Source: Gammaproteobacteria bacterium (GTDB lineage Bacteria; Pseudomonadota; Gammaproteobacteria; UBA6429; Thiohalophilaceae). Taken from it: a DNA stretch of 56,596 nucleotides. The position numbers were made by a program, and so were the translations under genes. The stretch is from positions 1 through 56,596 of the forward strand of contig JAFLJQ010000033.1 of NCBI GenBank assembly GCA_022712915.1, given 5' to 3'. Below, piece by piece: positions 7,798 to 17,219 of this stretch; the first letter of the stretch is position 1, and each line of letters begins with the position of its first letter. The notes beneath the pieces are model-generated. The model was given only the letters and a program-made list of their open reading frames with translations, made no database searches and was not told the origin of the DNA.

Positions 7798-8403
7798 ATG
7801 GTTACCAAAATACTCGAACAGGAATCGGAACAGATTCGCAGCCAGATCCTCGATGCTGCGGAACAGCGGCTACGCACCTACGGTTACGGCAAAACCACCA
7901 TGGCTGAGATTGCCGCCGATGTGGGAATGTCCGCCGCCAACCTCTATCGCTATTTTGAAAACAAACTTGATATCGGAGCAGCCTTGGCACAACGCTGTTT
8001 CAGTAATCGACACGCGATCCTGCAAGAAGTCATCGAACGGCAAGGAATCACTGCCGCAGATAAACTCGAGGCCTTTATCGTCACCACTCTTCACTATACC
8101 CACACCGAGCTTGGAGAAGCACCCAAAATTAATGAACTGGTCGATATTATTATTACTGAGCGCTGTGAAGTCATTCAGGTCAAAATCGACAATGACCTGA
8201 AATTGATTCGCACCATTCTGGAGAGCGGCGTGCAAAGTGGTGAATTTACTACTGATGACATACAAGCCACTGCCCAGGCCATCCAGCATGCCACCACCAA
8301 ATTCAGTGTCCCTTTATTCATGACTATGTATCCACTGGACGTGTTTGAACAACATGCCAGAAATCTGGCCAAATTATTAGTACAAGGATTAGGCGCCAAA
8401 TAG
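7798..8403 (+). CDS. TetR/AcrR-family transcriptional regulator
   Basis: The protein has 201 residues. The N-terminal domain has the classic TetR helix-turn-helix: TTMAEIAADVGMSAANLYRY (about residues 38-57) followed by FENKLDIG. The C-terminal ligand/dimer domain (residues 70-201) is helical and not assignable to a ligand class. It precedes the GNAT and RND genes on the same strand and diverges from the metal operon, so it probably controls itself and one or both neighbours through the palindrome at 7744-7781. The ATG lies within a base or two of the predicted RNA start, with no ribosome-binding site. Confidence 0.88.
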   Translation: MVTKILEQESEQIRSQILDAAEQRLRTYGYGKTTMAEIAADVGMSAANLYRYFENKLDIGAALAQRCFSNRHAILQEVIERQGITAADKLEAFIVTTLHYTHTELGEAPKINELVDIIITERCEVIQVKIDNDLKLIRTILESGVQSGEFTTDDIQATAQAIQHATTKFSVPLFMTMYPLDVFEQHARNLAKLLVQGLGAK

Positions 8404-8466
8404 CCTGGCAAGATTTATAGATGGCAAAGCATAAAAAGATGACACAGCAGAATTTATCCAACGATA

Positions 8467-9210
8467 ATGAATATTATACAAAACACATTCCAGGTCATGC
8501 TGCACACCCTGCGATTTGTTGCAAACAAATTGACCAGGTCATATGCCACCCAGTCAACATGGCGGCAACAACTTGATCTGATATTATCCAAATACCTACC
8601 CTGGCGAAATGTCATAGGTACAAAAAACAAAAACACATACCGCCTAAAGGACCAAACTTGTGTTGAGTTGCGCCTGATCGGACCGCAAGATCGAAAACGT
8701 TATTTAAAGGGGTTCAGCCGTATTTCCAGCAGAACCAATATCAACCGCTTTCATACCTTTAAAACAGGCTTTACAGAAAATGAACTCAGTTACCTATTGG
8801 ATATAGATAACATGCACCATCTGGCGATTGGCGCCATTAACTGCAAAAAAAATGACCTTGGCATTGGCCTGGCACGATATATCCGTCAAGCAGACCAACC
8901 AGATCGAGCCGAAGTCGCCATTATTGTCATCGATGAATATCAAGGAAGGGGTCTTGGCAAGCTTCTGTATCACAAACTAATAGACAAAGCACTCGAAAAT
9001 GGAATTGTAACGTTGAACAATGTCGTTATGAAAGACAATCGGGCCATGTTGCATATATTGAAGCAGATGGGAGCCCAACAAGTTTCAGAAACCGAACAGG
9101 TCTATGAACTAGAACTACAACTATCCAACCTCAGCAAAGCTTCACAGAAGCCTTCGAACAAACACCATTTTCAACACAGCATTAAGAATGCGTCAATCAT
9201 GGTTATTTGA
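8467..9210 (+). CDS. GNAT-family N-acetyltransferase
   Basis: The protein has 247 residues. The acetyl-CoA-binding motif A is clear: EVAIIVIDEYQGRGLGKLLY (about residues 153-172), containing the Q/RxxGxG/A signature as QGRGLG. The domain covers about residues 60-215, with an N-terminal extension of about 55 residues that has no recognised feature and a basic/polar tail. It lies between the TetR and RND exporter genes on the same strand and its end is 29 nt before the preferred exporter start, so an operon is likely. The substrate is unknown. No clear ribosome-binding site precedes the ATG. Confidence 0.82.
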   Translation: MNIIQNTFQVMLHTLRFVANKLTRSYATQSTWRQQLDLILSKYLPWRNVIGTKNKNTYRLKDQTCVELRLIGPQDRKRYLKGFSRISSRTNINRFHTFKTGFTENELSYLLDIDNMHHLAIGAINCKKNDLGIGLARYIRQADQPDRAEVAIIVIDEYQGRGLGKLLYHKLIDKALENGIVTLNNVVMKDNRAMLHILKQMGAQQVSETEQVYELELQLSNLSKASQKPSNKHHFQHSIKNASIMVI

Positions 9211-9239
9211 CGGATACCACAACAAAAAAGGAATATACA

Positions 9240-11555
9240 ATGCATGAATTTGAACGTAACTTTGGCCACTGGGTAATCAAATATCGCTGGCTGGTAATCA
9301 TCGCCAGTGTCCTGGTGGTTGCAGCCTTTTTTGTTGGATCTTTTTCACTGACCTTCTCAACCAACTACCGCATATTCTTCAGCGCCGATAACCCACAACT
9401 ACTGGCCTTCGACAAACTGGAAAAGACTTATGCCAAAAATGACAATGTGGTGATTGTCATGACACCCAAAGACGGCAATGTCTTTAGCCGTGAGACTCTG
9501 GCCGCCGTTGAAGAATTCACCAAACTCGCCTGGCAAACACCGTACTCCAGCCGAGTCGACTCCATAAGCAATTTCCAGTATACCCGTGCAGAAGATGACG
9601 ATCTGATTGTGTCCGATCTGATACAAAATGCCCGTCAGTTATCCAATAATGATTTAAAACGTATTCAGGATATTGCGATTAATGAACCCCTGTTGGTCAA
9701 TCGGATAATCTCACCTTCCGCCCATGTTACCGGGATCAACATCACCATCCAGCTGCCAATGATCGATCCGGTAAACGAAGTCCCGTCGATTATGGTCTTT
9801 ACACGAAAATTGGTTGCCGAGATAGAGCAAAAATATCCCCATATCGATGCCAGGTTAACTGGCATGGTCGCCATGAACAATGCCTTCTCCGAGGCATCCA
9901 TGTCAGATATGGCCACACTTGTGCCCATCAGCTTTGGCTTGATGGCCGTCGCCCTGGCATTTCTTTTGCGAGGCATCATTGCATCCGCAATCACCATGAT
10001 AGTGATCGTTTTTTCAATCATGGTTGCCATGGGGGCAGGTGGACATGTCGGGCTGTCACTTTCCGGCCCTTCTGTCAGTGCACCAACGATTATTATGACC
10101 GTGGCCATCGCCAATTCAGTGCACATGCTCGTGACCATGTTGCAAAAAATGGGACAGGGCCTGACTCGCCATGAAGCCATTGTCGAGAGCATGCGCCTCA
10201 ACCTGCAACCGGTATTTATCACCAGTCTGACCACCGCACTGGGCTTTTTGACCATGAATTTTTCCGATGTCCCCCCCTTCCAGCACCTTGGTAACCTGGT
10301 CGCCACCGGTGTGACCGTTTCTTTCCTGCTTGCAGTCGGCTTCCTGCCCGCCCTGGTGAGCATATTACCGCTTCGTACTCGTCCTACCAGTGACAAACGA
10401 GACAAAATGATGGCCGCCTTTGGTGAATTCGTCGTACGCCAACGCAAAATATTATTTATCGGCATGTCAATTGTGATTGTTGTCCTGATCTCCTTCCTGC
10501 CAAGAAATGAGCTCAATGACGTTTTTGTCAAATACTTCACAACCGACATCGAATTTCGACGCGATGCAGATTATTTTGCAGAGAATCTGAGCGGCCTTTA
10601 CATTATTGACTATTCACTTGAATCCGGTGAAACCGGTGGTATCAGTAACCCTGAATTTTTGAGCGATGTTGAAAAATTTGCCCTCTGGTATCGTCAGCAA
10701 CCAGAAGTGAAACACGTCAATACCATTACCGATATCATGAAGCGCTTAAATAAAAATATGCATGCCGATCAAACAGATTGGTACAAATTACCGGCAGAAC
10801 GAGAGCTGGCAGCACAATACTTGCTGTTGTACGAAATGTCCCTGCCCTATGGCCTGGATCTGAATAACCAGATCAATATCGACAAGTCATCAACCCGCTT
10901 TACTGTCACCCTGGAAACTATGTCATCCATTGGTCTGATTGCACTGGAAAAACGTGCCGCAGAATGGCTAAAGGCCAACACACAACATATCAAAAAAGCA
11001 GATGGCAGTGGCCCTAGTCTCATGTTTGCCTATATCGGTAGCCGCAACATCAAAAGCATGCTGATAGGCACCACTGTCGCACTTGTTCTGATCTCCCTGA
11101 TCCTGATCATTGCCTTACGCTCTTTCAAAATAGGCATGATCAGTATGATGCCTAACCTGATTCCTGCTGGCATGGGCTTTGGTCTGTGGGGACTATTAGT
11201 CGGTGAAGTAGGGCTAGCACTCTCAGTGGTCACGACCATGACACTGGGTATTGTGGTCGACGATACTGTGCACTTCCTGAGCAAATATTTACGAGCAAGA
11301 AGAGAGGAGAATCTCGACAGGTATGATGCCGTACGGTATGCCTTTACCACAGTAGGCCGCGCCCTTGTCATCACATCCATTGTCCTGGTGGTCGGCTTCC
11401 TGGTACTGGCCATGTCCAACTTCAAGCTAAATTCCGGCATGGGTATGCTGACAGCAATCATCATTGCCTTTGCCCTGGCAGCCGATTTTCTATTCCTGCC
11501 ACCATTGCTGATGAAACTCGATAAAAAGAAAAATATAAGCTCAACAACAACTTAG
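9240..11555 (+). CDS. RND/MMPL-superfamily exporter, first copy
   Basis: The protein has 771 residues from the ATG at 9240, which is preceded by AAAAAAGGA at good spacing. A longer frame starting with TTG at 9207 would overlap the GNAT stop and lacks such a site. The layout is that of the small RND exporters (COG1033 type): one helix near residue 15-35, a large periplasmic loop, five helices (about 210-370), a helix near 400, a second loop and five more helices to about residue 755. GIVVDDTVHFLSKY carries the conserved Asp and His of the proton-relay helix. Relatives move lipids or other hydrophobic molecules. It is clearly paralogous to the 12260-14623 product. Confidence 0.9.
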   Translation: MHEFERNFGHWVIKYRWLVIIASVLVVAAFFVGSFSLTFSTNYRIFFSADNPQLLAFDKLEKTYAKNDNVVIVMTPKDGNVFSRETLAAVEEFTKLAWQTPYSSRVDSISNFQYTRAEDDDLIVSDLIQNARQLSNNDLKRIQDIAINEPLLVNRIISPSAHVTGINITIQLPMIDPVNEVPSIMVFTRKLVAEIEQKYPHIDARLTGMVAMNNAFSEASMSDMATLVPISFGLMAVALAFLLRGIIASAITMIVIVFSIMVAMGAGGHVGLSLSGPSVSAPTIIMTVAIANSVHMLVTMLQKMGQGLTRHEAIVESMRLNLQPVFITSLTTALGFLTMNFSDVPPFQHLGNLVATGVTVSFLLAVGFLPALVSILPLRTRPTSDKRDKMMAAFGEFVVRQRKILFIGMSIVIVVLISFLPRNELNDVFVKYFTTDIEFRRDADYFAENLSGLYIIDYSLESGETGGISNPEFLSDVEKFALWYRQQPEVKHVNTITDIMKRLNKNMHADQTDWYKLPAERELAAQYLLLYEMSLPYGLDLNNQINIDKSSTRFTVTLETMSSIGLIALEKRAAEWLKANTQHIKKADGSGPSLMFAYIGSRNIKSMLIGTTVALVLISLILIIALRSFKIGMISMMPNLIPAGMGFGLWGLLVGEVGLALSVVTTMTLGIVVDDTVHFLSKYLRARREENLDRYDAVRYAFTTVGRALVITSIVLVVGFLVLAMSNFKLNSGMGMLTAIIIAFALAADFLFLPPLLMKLDKKKNISSTTT

Positions 11556-11596
11556 AACTATAAAGAAATTGACAAATAAACAATGTAATCAAATGG

Positions 11597-11625
11597 TTGA
11601 CAGCCTACCTACTAGTAGGTATGAT
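11597..11625 (+). promoter_or_regulatory. Consensus promoter with a perfect 16-bp palindromic operator in the spacer
   Basis: TTGACA at 11597-11602 and TATGAT at 11620-11625 are separated by 17 bp. The perfect palindrome TACCTACTAGTAGGTA at 11606-11621 fills the spacer and touches the -10 box. A TetR dimer bound here would block RNA polymerase directly. The expected RNA start (about 11632) is only 2 nt before the ATG at 11634. Confidence 0.82.
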
Positions 11626-11633
11626 TTGTGGTG

Positions 11634-12212
11634 ATGAGTGAGAGAAAACAACAAATCCTTGAGCATGCTGCCGAACTGGTTGCCACAGTCGGTTTTGATA
11701 GCTTTAGCTACCACGATCTATCTGAACGCCTGGGCATAACCAAGGCGAGTTTGCATCACCACTTCCCGAAAAAAGAGGATTTAGGTCTGAGCCTGCTCGA
11801 TCAAATGATTGACTTTAAAGAGCAGAAACGGGATGAATTCCTGCAAATGGCGGACACGCCTCTTAAGCAACTTGAAGCCTATTTTGCCTTTTACCGGGAA
11901 ATCTGTAGCGACGGCCAATGTTTACAAATTTGTCCAATAAGTTCTCTTCAAGCAGAGATAAACGTGATCCCGCAAAGCATGCGCGACAAGCTCAAGATCC
12001 TAGATGAAATTGAAACCCGCCTGGTAACCGAATTGCTAACTCGGGGTAGAGACTCAGGTGAAATGACATTTTCTGGCGAATCATCGCATCACGCAGTGAT
12101 GTTGATTTCGGCAATTATAGGGGCGTTACAGTTTTCTCGTTCTCATGGTATTGAAGTCGTGGATAACACGATCAAACAACTGAAATTTACGTTGGGATTA
12201 AATCCTGAGTAA
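11634..12212 (+). CDS. TetR-family regulator with Cys-rich sensor segment
   Basis: The protein has 192 residues from the ATG at 11634-11636; two upstream GTG codons lie before the predicted RNA start and are unlikely to be used. The helix-turn-helix is FSYHDLSERLGITKASLHHH followed by FPKKEDLG. In the ligand domain ICSDGQCLQICPIS holds three Cys within ten residues, at the place where relatives such as NemR and AcuR have a conserved GCL segment, so thiol-reactive or electrophile sensing is possible. The palindrome upstream is its probable operator. It most likely represses itself and the downstream RND, LolA-like and barrel genes. Confidence 0.88.
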   Translation: MSERKQQILEHAAELVATVGFDSFSYHDLSERLGITKASLHHHFPKKEDLGLSLLDQMIDFKEQKRDEFLQMADTPLKQLEAYFAFYREICSDGQCLQICPISSLQAEINVIPQSMRDKLKILDEIETRLVTELLTRGRDSGEMTFSGESSHHAVMLISAIIGALQFSRSHGIEVVDNTIKQLKFTLGLNPE

Positions 12213-12259
12213 CACGACCAATCATTGCTGACCTGAATTAGCTGATAAGGAGACACAAA

Positions 12260-14623
12260 ATGCAAAACGGAAATAGCTTTGCCCACAAATTCGCTCACTT
12301 CGTCCTTAGGTATCGTTGGTGGTTCATAGCCACATGTATTATCGCTGTCCTCACAGCAGCCAGTGGTATGCGCTTCTTAAATTTTTCCAATGACTATCGG
12401 GTCTTCTTTGCTGAAGACAACCCCGAATTACTTGCATTCCAGAATTTGGAAAATAACTATAGCAAGGATGACAATGTTCTTATCGTCATTGCGCCAAAAG
12501 ATAAAAACGTTTTTAGTCGCGATACGCTGGATATCATTGAAAAATACACCAAGGCAGCCTGGCAAATCCCCTATTCCATCCGCGTTGACTCACTGAGCAA
12601 CTTTCAACATACCTACGCCAACGCTGATGAGATGGTGGTGTCTGATCTAGTACGCAATGCCCGCCAGCTCAGCGACGCCGAGCTAGATAACATTCGAAAT
12701 ATTGCTCTGCACGAACCCCAGTTGGTAAAACGCAATGTTTCTGAGCAGGGGCATGTAACAGGCATTAATATCACCGTACATTTACCCGGCAAGAACCCGG
12801 TTATTGAAGGACCAGAAGTCGCAAAACACGCCCGGCAACTAGCCGACAATATTCGCGCTGAACACCCGGATGTGGATATCTATCTAACCGGAATGGTAAT
12901 GCTAGACACCGCTTTTGGGGAAGTGTCGCAACAGGACATGCAGACATTGATGCCCATAACCTTCCTGGTAGTGCTGATAAGCATCGGTTTGTTGCTGCGC
13001 GGCTGGACCGGCACCTTTGCCTCGCTGTGGGTCATATTATCTTCAATCGTGACTGCCATGGGTCTGGCCGGCTGGTTTGGCGTCACACTATCCCCCCCCG
13101 TTGCATCGGCTCCGACAATTATCCTGACCCTGGCGGTAGCGAATGCCGTGCATATCCTGGTGACCTTTTTCCAGAACATGCACCACAAATTAACCAAATA
13201 TAATGCCATGGCTGAAAGTCTGCGCATCAACCTGCAACCAGTTTTCCTGACCAGCATGACCACAGCACTTGGTTTTTTGACCATGAACTTCAGCGACTCC
13301 CCACCTTTTAATGACCTTGGAACTATCGTCGCTATCGGTATTTTGACTTCGTTTATATTGTCCGTTACTTTTTTACCTGCCTTAATGATGCTGCTACCGG
13401 TCAAACAACCCAAACCACGCGCTAATGACAGTACACTAATTGAGAAACTGGCCGAATTTATTATTCGTTACCAGAACAAACTCCTGATTGGTATGACAAT
13501 CCTCTTCATTGTCCTAGCTGCCTTCCTGCCCCGAAACGAACTTAATGACGAATGGGTTGATTACTTTGATAAAGACTTCCAATTCCGAGTCGACACCGAC
13601 TTTACAACCGATAACCTGACCGGCCTGTACCGTATCGATTATTCCCTGAACGCCAATGGTCAGGGTGGCATCAGTGAACCCGATTATTTGACCAAGCTTA
13701 ACAAATTTGCCGACTGGTATGAAAAACAACCTGAAGTCATGCATGTTAATACCCTGAGCGACACCATCAAACGCCTGAATAAAAACATGCATGGTGATGA
13801 CCCGGCTTATTATCGATTACCGGAGAACCGTGATCTGTCTGCCCAGTACCTGTTACTGTATGAAATGTCATTGCCCTATGGGCTGGATCTGACTAACCAG
13901 ATCAACCTGGATAAATCCGCCACCCGCCTGACAGTAACAACAGAAACCATCTCCGTAAAACAGATACTGGCTCTGGAGGAGCGAGCCCAAGGCTGGCTAA
14001 CCACCCATGCACCAGATATCCAGTCAGATGGTTCCGGCACATCCATCATGTTTGCCCATATCGGTCAACGCAATATCATCAGTATGCTGCTAGGCACCAG
14101 TCTTGCCTTGATACTCATTTCTTTTATTTTGCTGATCGCCTTCAAGTCTCCCAAAATTGGTGCCATCAGTCTGATCCCCAACCTAATACCCGGCATCATG
14201 GGCTTTGGTTTGTGGGGCATCCTGGTCGGCCAGGTCGGTATGGGGCTGGCCGTGGTAGCAGGCCTGACACTCGGTATCGTGGTCGATGATACCGTGCACT
14301 TTTTGAGCAAATACCTGCGTGGCCGACGTGAAAAAGGACTAAACAGTGAAGATGCGGTTCGCTATGCCTTCTCAACTGTCGGCACAGCCCTGGTCTTCAC
14401 CTCCATCACGCTGGTGGCCGGGTTTATGGTACTCGCCGTGTCGACATTCAAAATGAATGCCCATATGGGCATGTTAACCTCAATTACAATTATATTTGCC
14501 CTGATTGCCGACTTTCTGCTATTGCCACCATTGTTAATGAAACTGGACCGAGAGAAAGAGAAAGAAAAAGAAGAAAACAATTCAGATACGGATGATGCAG
14601 CAGTGCAACCAGCATCGGCATAA
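12260..14623 (+). CDS. RND/MMPL-superfamily exporter, second copy
   Basis: The protein has 787 residues, with AAGGAG before the ATG. Topology and motifs match the first copy, including HFVLRYRWWFIA at the first helix, shared loop segments (FLPRNELND, NKNMHGDD, LLLYEMSLPYGLDL) and GIVVDDTVHFLSKYLRGRRE. The tail is highly charged (Lys/Glu repeats, residues 760-780) and cytoplasmic. The next two genes encode a LolA-like periplasmic protein and an outer-membrane barrel, so the set could pass a hydrophobic substrate from the inner membrane through the periplasm to the outer membrane. Comparable sets of MMPL exporter, LolA-like protein and barrel occur in other proteobacteria. The substrate is not shown by the sequence. 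Confidence 0.9.
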   Translation: MQNGNSFAHKFAHFVLRYRWWFIATCIIAVLTAASGMRFLNFSNDYRVFFAEDNPELLAFQNLENNYSKDDNVLIVIAPKDKNVFSRDTLDIIEKYTKAAWQIPYSIRVDSLSNFQHTYANADEMVVSDLVRNARQLSDAELDNIRNIALHEPQLVKRNVSEQGHVTGINITVHLPGKNPVIEGPEVAKHARQLADNIRAEHPDVDIYLTGMVMLDTAFGEVSQQDMQTLMPITFLVVLISIGLLLRGWTGTFASLWVILSSIVTAMGLAGWFGVTLSPPVASAPTIILTLAVANAVHILVTFFQNMHHKLTKYNAMAESLRINLQPVFLTSMTTALGFLTMNFSDSPPFNDLGTIVAIGILTSFILSVTFLPALMMLLPVKQPKPRANDSTLIEKLAEFIIRYQNKLLIGMTILFIVLAAFLPRNELNDEWVDYFDKDFQFRVDTDFTTDNLTGLYRIDYSLNANGQGGISEPDYLTKLNKFADWYEKQPEVMHVNTLSDTIKRLNKNMHGDDPAYYRLPENRDLSAQYLLLYEMSLPYGLDLTNQINLDKSATRLTVTTETISVKQILALEERAQGWLTTHAPDIQSDGSGTSIMFAHIGQRNIISMLLGTSLALILISFILLIAFKSPKIGAISLIPNLIPGIMGFGLWGILVGQVGMGLAVVAGLTLGIVVDDTVHFLSKYLRGRREKGLNSEDAVRYAFSTVGTALVFTSITLVAGFMVLAVSTFKMNAHMGMLTSITIIFALIADFLLLPPLLMKLDREKEKEKEENNSDTDDAAVQPASA

Positions 14624-14659
14624 GAAAATTATGTTTACAATACAACCAAGGATAAAACG

Positions 14660-15442
14660 ATGAAAAAAATAGTTATTGCGATCACAATGGTCTTGCTGGC
14701 TTACAATACAAGCTTTGCCCAGACAGCGGAAGAAAAAGGTCTGGCCATCGCTATTGAGGCGGACAAACGAGATACCGGCTGGGGAGATAGCAGTACAAAG
14801 ATGTTCATGACCCTGCGCAATGCGCAAGGCCAGGAAAGTAAGCGTCAAATGCGTACCAAAGCACTGGAAGTCAATGGTGATGGCGACAAGTCAGTCACTA
14901 TTTTTGATGAACCACGCGATGTTAAAGGTACCGCTTTTTTGAGTTTCACCCATTCCAAAAAACCGGACGATCAATGGTTGTATCTACCCGCCTTAAAACG
15001 CGTCAAACGTATTTCATCTGCCAACAAATCAGGGCCCTTCATGGGTAGTGAATTTGCCTATGAAGACATTTCATCACAGGAGGTGGACAAATATACCTAT
15101 AAATATCTAAGAGATGAAAAGATCGATGGCAAGGATTGTTTTGTCATAGAGCGTATACCAACCTATGAACACTCTGGTTACACTCGGCTGATATCATGGA
15201 TGGATAAAACCATGTATCAACCAGTAAAAGCAGAGTTTTATGATCGTAAAAATATGCTTTTGAAAACATTAAAATCCTCCGACCACAAGCAATATCTTGG
15301 CAAATTCTGGCGTGCCCATAAAATGGAAATGACCAATCACCAAACGAAAAAAAGCACCCTACTGGAATGGAACAACTACCAATTCAAAACTGGTTTAAGC
15401 AGTCGCGACTTTGATAAAACAGCCTTAAAACGTTTACGTTAA
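14660..15442 (+). CDS. Outer-membrane lipoprotein-sorting (LolA-like) periplasmic protein
   Basis: The protein has 260 residues. A Sec signal peptide (residues 1-20, ending SFA) precedes a LolA/LppX-like half-barrel domain recognisable from DEPRDVKGTAFLSF, DDQWLYLPALKRVKRIS, GPFMGSEFAYEDISSQEV and KYTYKYL, features of the outer membrane lipoprotein-sorting family (PF17131). Such folds shield acyl chains during transit across the periplasm. AAGGA precedes the ATG. It lies 36 nt after the RND gene and 4 nt before the barrel gene, a tight operon that supports a shared transport path. True LolA for lipoprotein traffic is usually encoded elsewhere, so this is probably a specialised paralogue. Confidence 0.85.
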   Translation: MKKIVIAITMVLLAYNTSFAQTAEEKGLAIAIEADKRDTGWGDSSTKMFMTLRNAQGQESKRQMRTKALEVNGDGDKSVTIFDEPRDVKGTAFLSFTHSKKPDDQWLYLPALKRVKRISSANKSGPFMGSEFAYEDISSQEVDKYTYKYLRDEKIDGKDCFVIERIPTYEHSGYTRLISWMDKTMYQPVKAEFYDRKNMLLKTLKSSDHKQYLGKFWRAHKMEMTNHQTKKSTLLEWNNYQFKTGLSSRDFDKTALKRLR

Positions 15443-15446
15443 GATT

Positions 15447-16640
15447 ATGAAATCAACAAGATATTTATTATTTCTGTTAATAGCCATCTCCGCCCAATCC
15501 GCTTGGGCGGAGTTATCAGGTTCTATAACTTATGAGTATCGTCACTTCCCTAACAAGCCACTCTATCCCGAGCAACATGAAGACAACAGCAGTATCACCC
15601 TGCAACCAGAATATCATTATCAATGGGACAATGGCCGCCAACTATTCAGTTTTATTGCCTATATTCGTGAAGATGAGCATGATGGTGCGCGTAGCCAGAC
15701 CGACATACGAGAGCTGAGCTGGCTTAAGGCTGGAGATATATGGGAAGTGCGCATGGGTATTCGCAAAGTCTTCTGGGGAGTCACTGAATCACAACATCTG
15801 GTGGACATCATCAACCAGAGTGATCTGGCCGCCAATACAGATGGAGAAGACAAGCTGGGCCAGCCCATGGTCAACCTGGCTCTGATCGGTGATTACGGTA
15901 CGCTGGATCTGTTTGTGTTGCCCTATTTTCGCGAGCGAACCTTTCCCGGAGAAAAAGGGCGTTTTCGTAGCCAACTTTATGTTGATACAGAACAGGAACC
16001 AATCTATCAATCAAAGGATAAAGAGCAACACATCGACTATGCAGCCCGATGGGCCAAGAGCGTCGGTGTATTGGATATCGGCTTGAGCCATTTTTATGGC
16101 ACCAGTCGCGCTCCCCGTTTTACTGTCGGAATAAACAATAAAGGTCAAAACGTGCTAATCCCAAACTATGATCTTATCCATCAAACCGGACTGGATGTGC
16201 AAGCGACCATCGACAGTTGGTTATTAAAACTGGAATACATTCACCGCAGCAATGATATTGAGTCATATAATGCCACCACAGCAGGATTGGAATATACTTG
16301 GTATGGCATCTTTTCTTCCCCTACCGACCTTGGACTCGTGCTGGAATATGCCTATGACAACCGTGATGAACTGGCCAGCACAGCACTTGAAAATGACATC
16401 ATGTTAGGATTGCGTTTTGCCCTCAACGATACCCAGAGTACCGATGCCTTAATTGGAATTATTAAAGATGCAGATAAAGACACAACCATTTACAGTATCG
16501 AAGCAAGCCGCCGATTAGGTGACGCCTGGAAGCTCAACCTGGAGGCACGGTATTATGAACAGATCGAAACAACGGACAGAATCCTATATAACATCCGTAA
16601 TGATGACTATGTTCAGATAGAGCTGGCATATTATTTTTAG
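15447..16640 (+). CDS. Outer-membrane beta-barrel protein of the RND/LolA-like operon
   Basis: The protein has 397 residues. The signal peptide ends in AWA at residue 21. The mature protein is a run of alternating aromatic/polar strands (for example SGSITYEYRHF and FSFIAYIRED) and ends in YVQIELAYYF with a terminal Phe, the outer-membrane assembly signature. The RKVFWGVTESQHLVDIINQ segment resembles the conserved constriction motif of DUF1302-like or alginate-export-like barrels found with MMPL exporters. Its ATG is 4 nt after the LolA-like stop, so translation is probably coupled. It is the likely outer-membrane end of the pathway. Confidence 0.75.
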   Translation: MKSTRYLLFLLIAISAQSAWAELSGSITYEYRHFPNKPLYPEQHEDNSSITLQPEYHYQWDNGRQLFSFIAYIREDEHDGARSQTDIRELSWLKAGDIWEVRMGIRKVFWGVTESQHLVDIINQSDLAANTDGEDKLGQPMVNLALIGDYGTLDLFVLPYFRERTFPGEKGRFRSQLYVDTEQEPIYQSKDKEQHIDYAARWAKSVGVLDIGLSHFYGTSRAPRFTVGINNKGQNVLIPNYDLIHQTGLDVQATIDSWLLKLEYIHRSNDIESYNATTAGLEYTWYGIFSSPTDLGLVLEYAYDNRDELASTALENDIMLGLRFALNDTQSTDALIGIIKDADKDTTIYSIEASRRLGDAWKLNLEARYYEQIETTDRILYNIRNDDYVQIELAYYF

Positions 16641-16682
16641 AAACCCCCTGCCTGCTTAATTTGCTAAAAATTGAATCCCATA

Positions 16683-17219
16683 ATGATAAACCACAGACCA
16701 ATACAAGAATGTGATTTTGAGGGCATTTGCAATTTTGCCCAATCCGCTGAAGAGCTATTTTACATGGCCCCCCATGCGAATTTCCCCTGGGATATAACAG
16801 CATTTTCACAGGACATAGCCCAGCGATTATCCAATACAGTATTTTTTCTTAATGAGTCTGTTGTCGGCTTCGCTAATTTTTATGATGCCGAAATCGGGGT
16901 ATCCGGGTTCATCGGTAACGTAATAGTTGCTCCACAGTCTCGTCGCCAGGGGCTGGGCAAAACCATCATTCTGCACATGCTGGCGCTCGGCTTTAACGAG
17001 CATCGATTCGACGATATGCGCATTTCATGTTTTGGCAATAATACGCCCGGCTTGCTGCTATATAAAAAACTGGGCTTCATACCTTACGGAATCGAGCAAC
17101 GAACGGACTACAAAAACAAATCCGTCGCCCTGTTCAATTTCAAACTCACAGCCGAGCAATACGCTATTACGTCAGAGTTCGAGCTCAACCAGATATCCGC
17201 CAAACTTACGAATATTTAA
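16683..17219 (+). CDS. GNAT-family N-acetyltransferase
   Basis: The protein has 178 residues from the ATG at 16683; the frame also offers TTG at 16671. Motif A is GNVIVAPQSRRQGLGKTIIL with the RRQGLG pyrophosphate loop. NNTPGLLLYKKLGFIPYG is the typical motif B, with Asn followed by LYxKLGF. The acceptor is unknown, though the layout resembles RimI-like or small-molecule acetyltransferases. Its 3' end overlaps the convergent DUF2797 gene by 48 nt. No good ribosome-binding site is visible. Confidence 0.85.
   Translation: MINHRPIQECDFEGICNFAQSAEELFYMAPHANFPWDITAFSQDIAQRLSNTVFFLNESVVGFANFYDAEIGVSGFIGNVIVAPQSRRQGLGKTIILHMLALGFNEHRFDDMRISCFGNNTPGLLLYKKLGFIPYGIEQRTDYKNKSVALFNFKLTAEQYAITSEFELNQISAKLTNI

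Noticed and set aside
9665-10549. 294-residue antisense frame within the first RND gene
   Set aside because: It is the mirror of a strongly coding membrane protein gene; its composition (Met/Thr/Arg-rich) follows from complementing hydrophobic codons.
12880-13413. 177-residue antisense frame within the second RND gene
   Set aside because: Same explanation as the antisense frame in the first copy; it lies at the equivalent position of a paralogous gene.
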